Positions 5,352 through 5,641 of a stretch of 5,641 nucleotides of DNA are shown in pieces. The notes under the pieces are model-generated. The model searched no databases. It was not told the origin of the DNA and saw only the letters and a program-made list of their open reading frames with translations. This stretch comes from Bacteroidia bacterium. Lineage in GTDB: Bacteria; Bacteroidota; Bacteroidia; Chitinophagales; Saprospiraceae. The stretch spans positions 1-5,641 of the forward strand of contig JAUIIF010000328.1 in NCBI GenBank assembly GCA_030431945.1, in the 5' to 3' direction. Made by a program: the position numbers and the translations under genes. Position 1 is the stretch's first letter. Each line of letters opens with the position of its first letter.

Positions 5352-5641
5352 TTAAGCCAGTGCTTTCCGGAGTGCCTCCACTTCTTTACAGCCGATGAAA
5401 TGTTTACGTCCGTCTTTCGTCGTCAGCTCCAACCCGTTCTGGCCGGCCAGGGAAACCCGGTCGCCATTGCCGTAGCTGAGGTTAGCCCCGTGCCACTGGG
5501 CAATCTCAGGGGTTTTTACCAGGTTACAGGAGACGACATTCTTCCATTTGATTTTGCGGGAGACGCGGTTGACCGGAGTCACCAGGTCGTATTTAATGCT
5601 TTTATCCGTCACCTTCACCTGCAGGCGCAGGTTGATCAGCC
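5352..5641 (-). CDS. PH-domain-like protein, C-terminal part (5' end outside window)
   Basis: The stop codon is TAA at 5354-5352, and the frame stays open to the right edge, giving 95 visible residues. A GTG at 5618 is an in-frame possible start, but the residues before it (LINLRLQ) continue the same strand into VKVTDKSIKYD, so the real start is most likely outside the window. The visible part looks like the bacterial pleckstrin-homology-like domain of small Bacteroidota membrane proteins, in which one or two transmembrane helices precede the domain. Recognisable blocks are a first strand RLQVKVTDKSIKYD, then RKIKWKNVVSC (a basic Trp-containing strand), a central EIAQWHGANLSYGNG, a GLELTTKDGRKHFIGC hairpin and a final helix EVEALRKALA. 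The function of this family is unknown. The next gene downstream on the same strand starts 313 bases away. Confidence 0.7.
   Translation of the reverse strand, partial: LINLRLQVKVTDKSIKYDLVTPVNRVSRKIKWKNVVSCNLVKTPEIAQWHGANLSYGNGDRVSLAGQNGLELTTKDGRKHFIGCKEVEALRKALA

Noticed and set aside
1..5641. Defence system, toxin-antitoxin pair or insertion sequence
   Set aside because: No transposase, nuclease, reverse transcriptase or toxin-like protein is encoded on either strand, and no paired terminal repeats with target duplications are visible.

Overview
The window reads as an ordinary stretch of chromosome from a member of the Bacteroidota, perhaps a moderately GC-rich lineage such as the Saprospiria (Lewinella-like); the phylum is better supported than the family. 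The evidence is a Bacteroidota-style promoter (TTA-N18-TATCTTTG) before the secreted beta-propeller gene, no Shine-Dalgarno sequence before any of the four visible start codons, and protein families common in this phylum. All five coding regions lie on the minus strand; every plus-strand open frame is a shadow.

In the direction of transcription (high to low coordinates) the layout is as follows. (1) 5641-5352: C-terminal part of a PH-domain-like protein whose start lies beyond the window. (2) 5351-5039: a 313-base gap holding a hairpin-rich stretch I cannot identify and a weak promoter candidate. (3) 5038-3473: a two-module oxidoreductase with an N-terminal Rieske [2Fe-2S] domain, an Ala/Pro linker and an AIFM3/ferredoxin-reductase-like FAD/NAD(P)H module. 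(4) 3472-3343: a gap with weak inverted repeats and the best promoter in the window. (5) 3342-2455: a secreted protein with a probable beta-propeller fold (PD40/TolB-like). (6) 2454-2183: a 272-base gap with several short palindromes. (7) 2182-1097: alanine dehydrogenase (ald), with all its catalytic residues. (8) 1096-1005: a compact repeat region with a perfect 14-bp hairpin, a run of nine G and an array of GGGTTGC heptamers. (9) 1004-585: an OsmC/Ohr-family protein. (10) 565-1: a RimJ/RimL-type GNAT acetyltransferase that runs off the left edge.

The genes do not form one recognisable pathway. Alanine dehydrogenase links alanine to pyruvate, ammonia and NADH; the Rieske-FAD protein is an NAD(P)H-dependent electron-transfer enzyme; OsmC-family proteins usually reduce organic peroxides. 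A shared link to redox balance is possible, but that is inference. OsmC and GNAT are 19 bases apart and are probably cotranscribed; the other genes are separated by 92-313 bases and may be separate units. I found no CRISPR array, complete mobile element, rRNA or tRNA, and no convincing new multigene system. The parts most worth a second look are the non-coding ones: the heptamer/hairpin leader of the OsmC gene and the unexplained 5113-5351 stretch.
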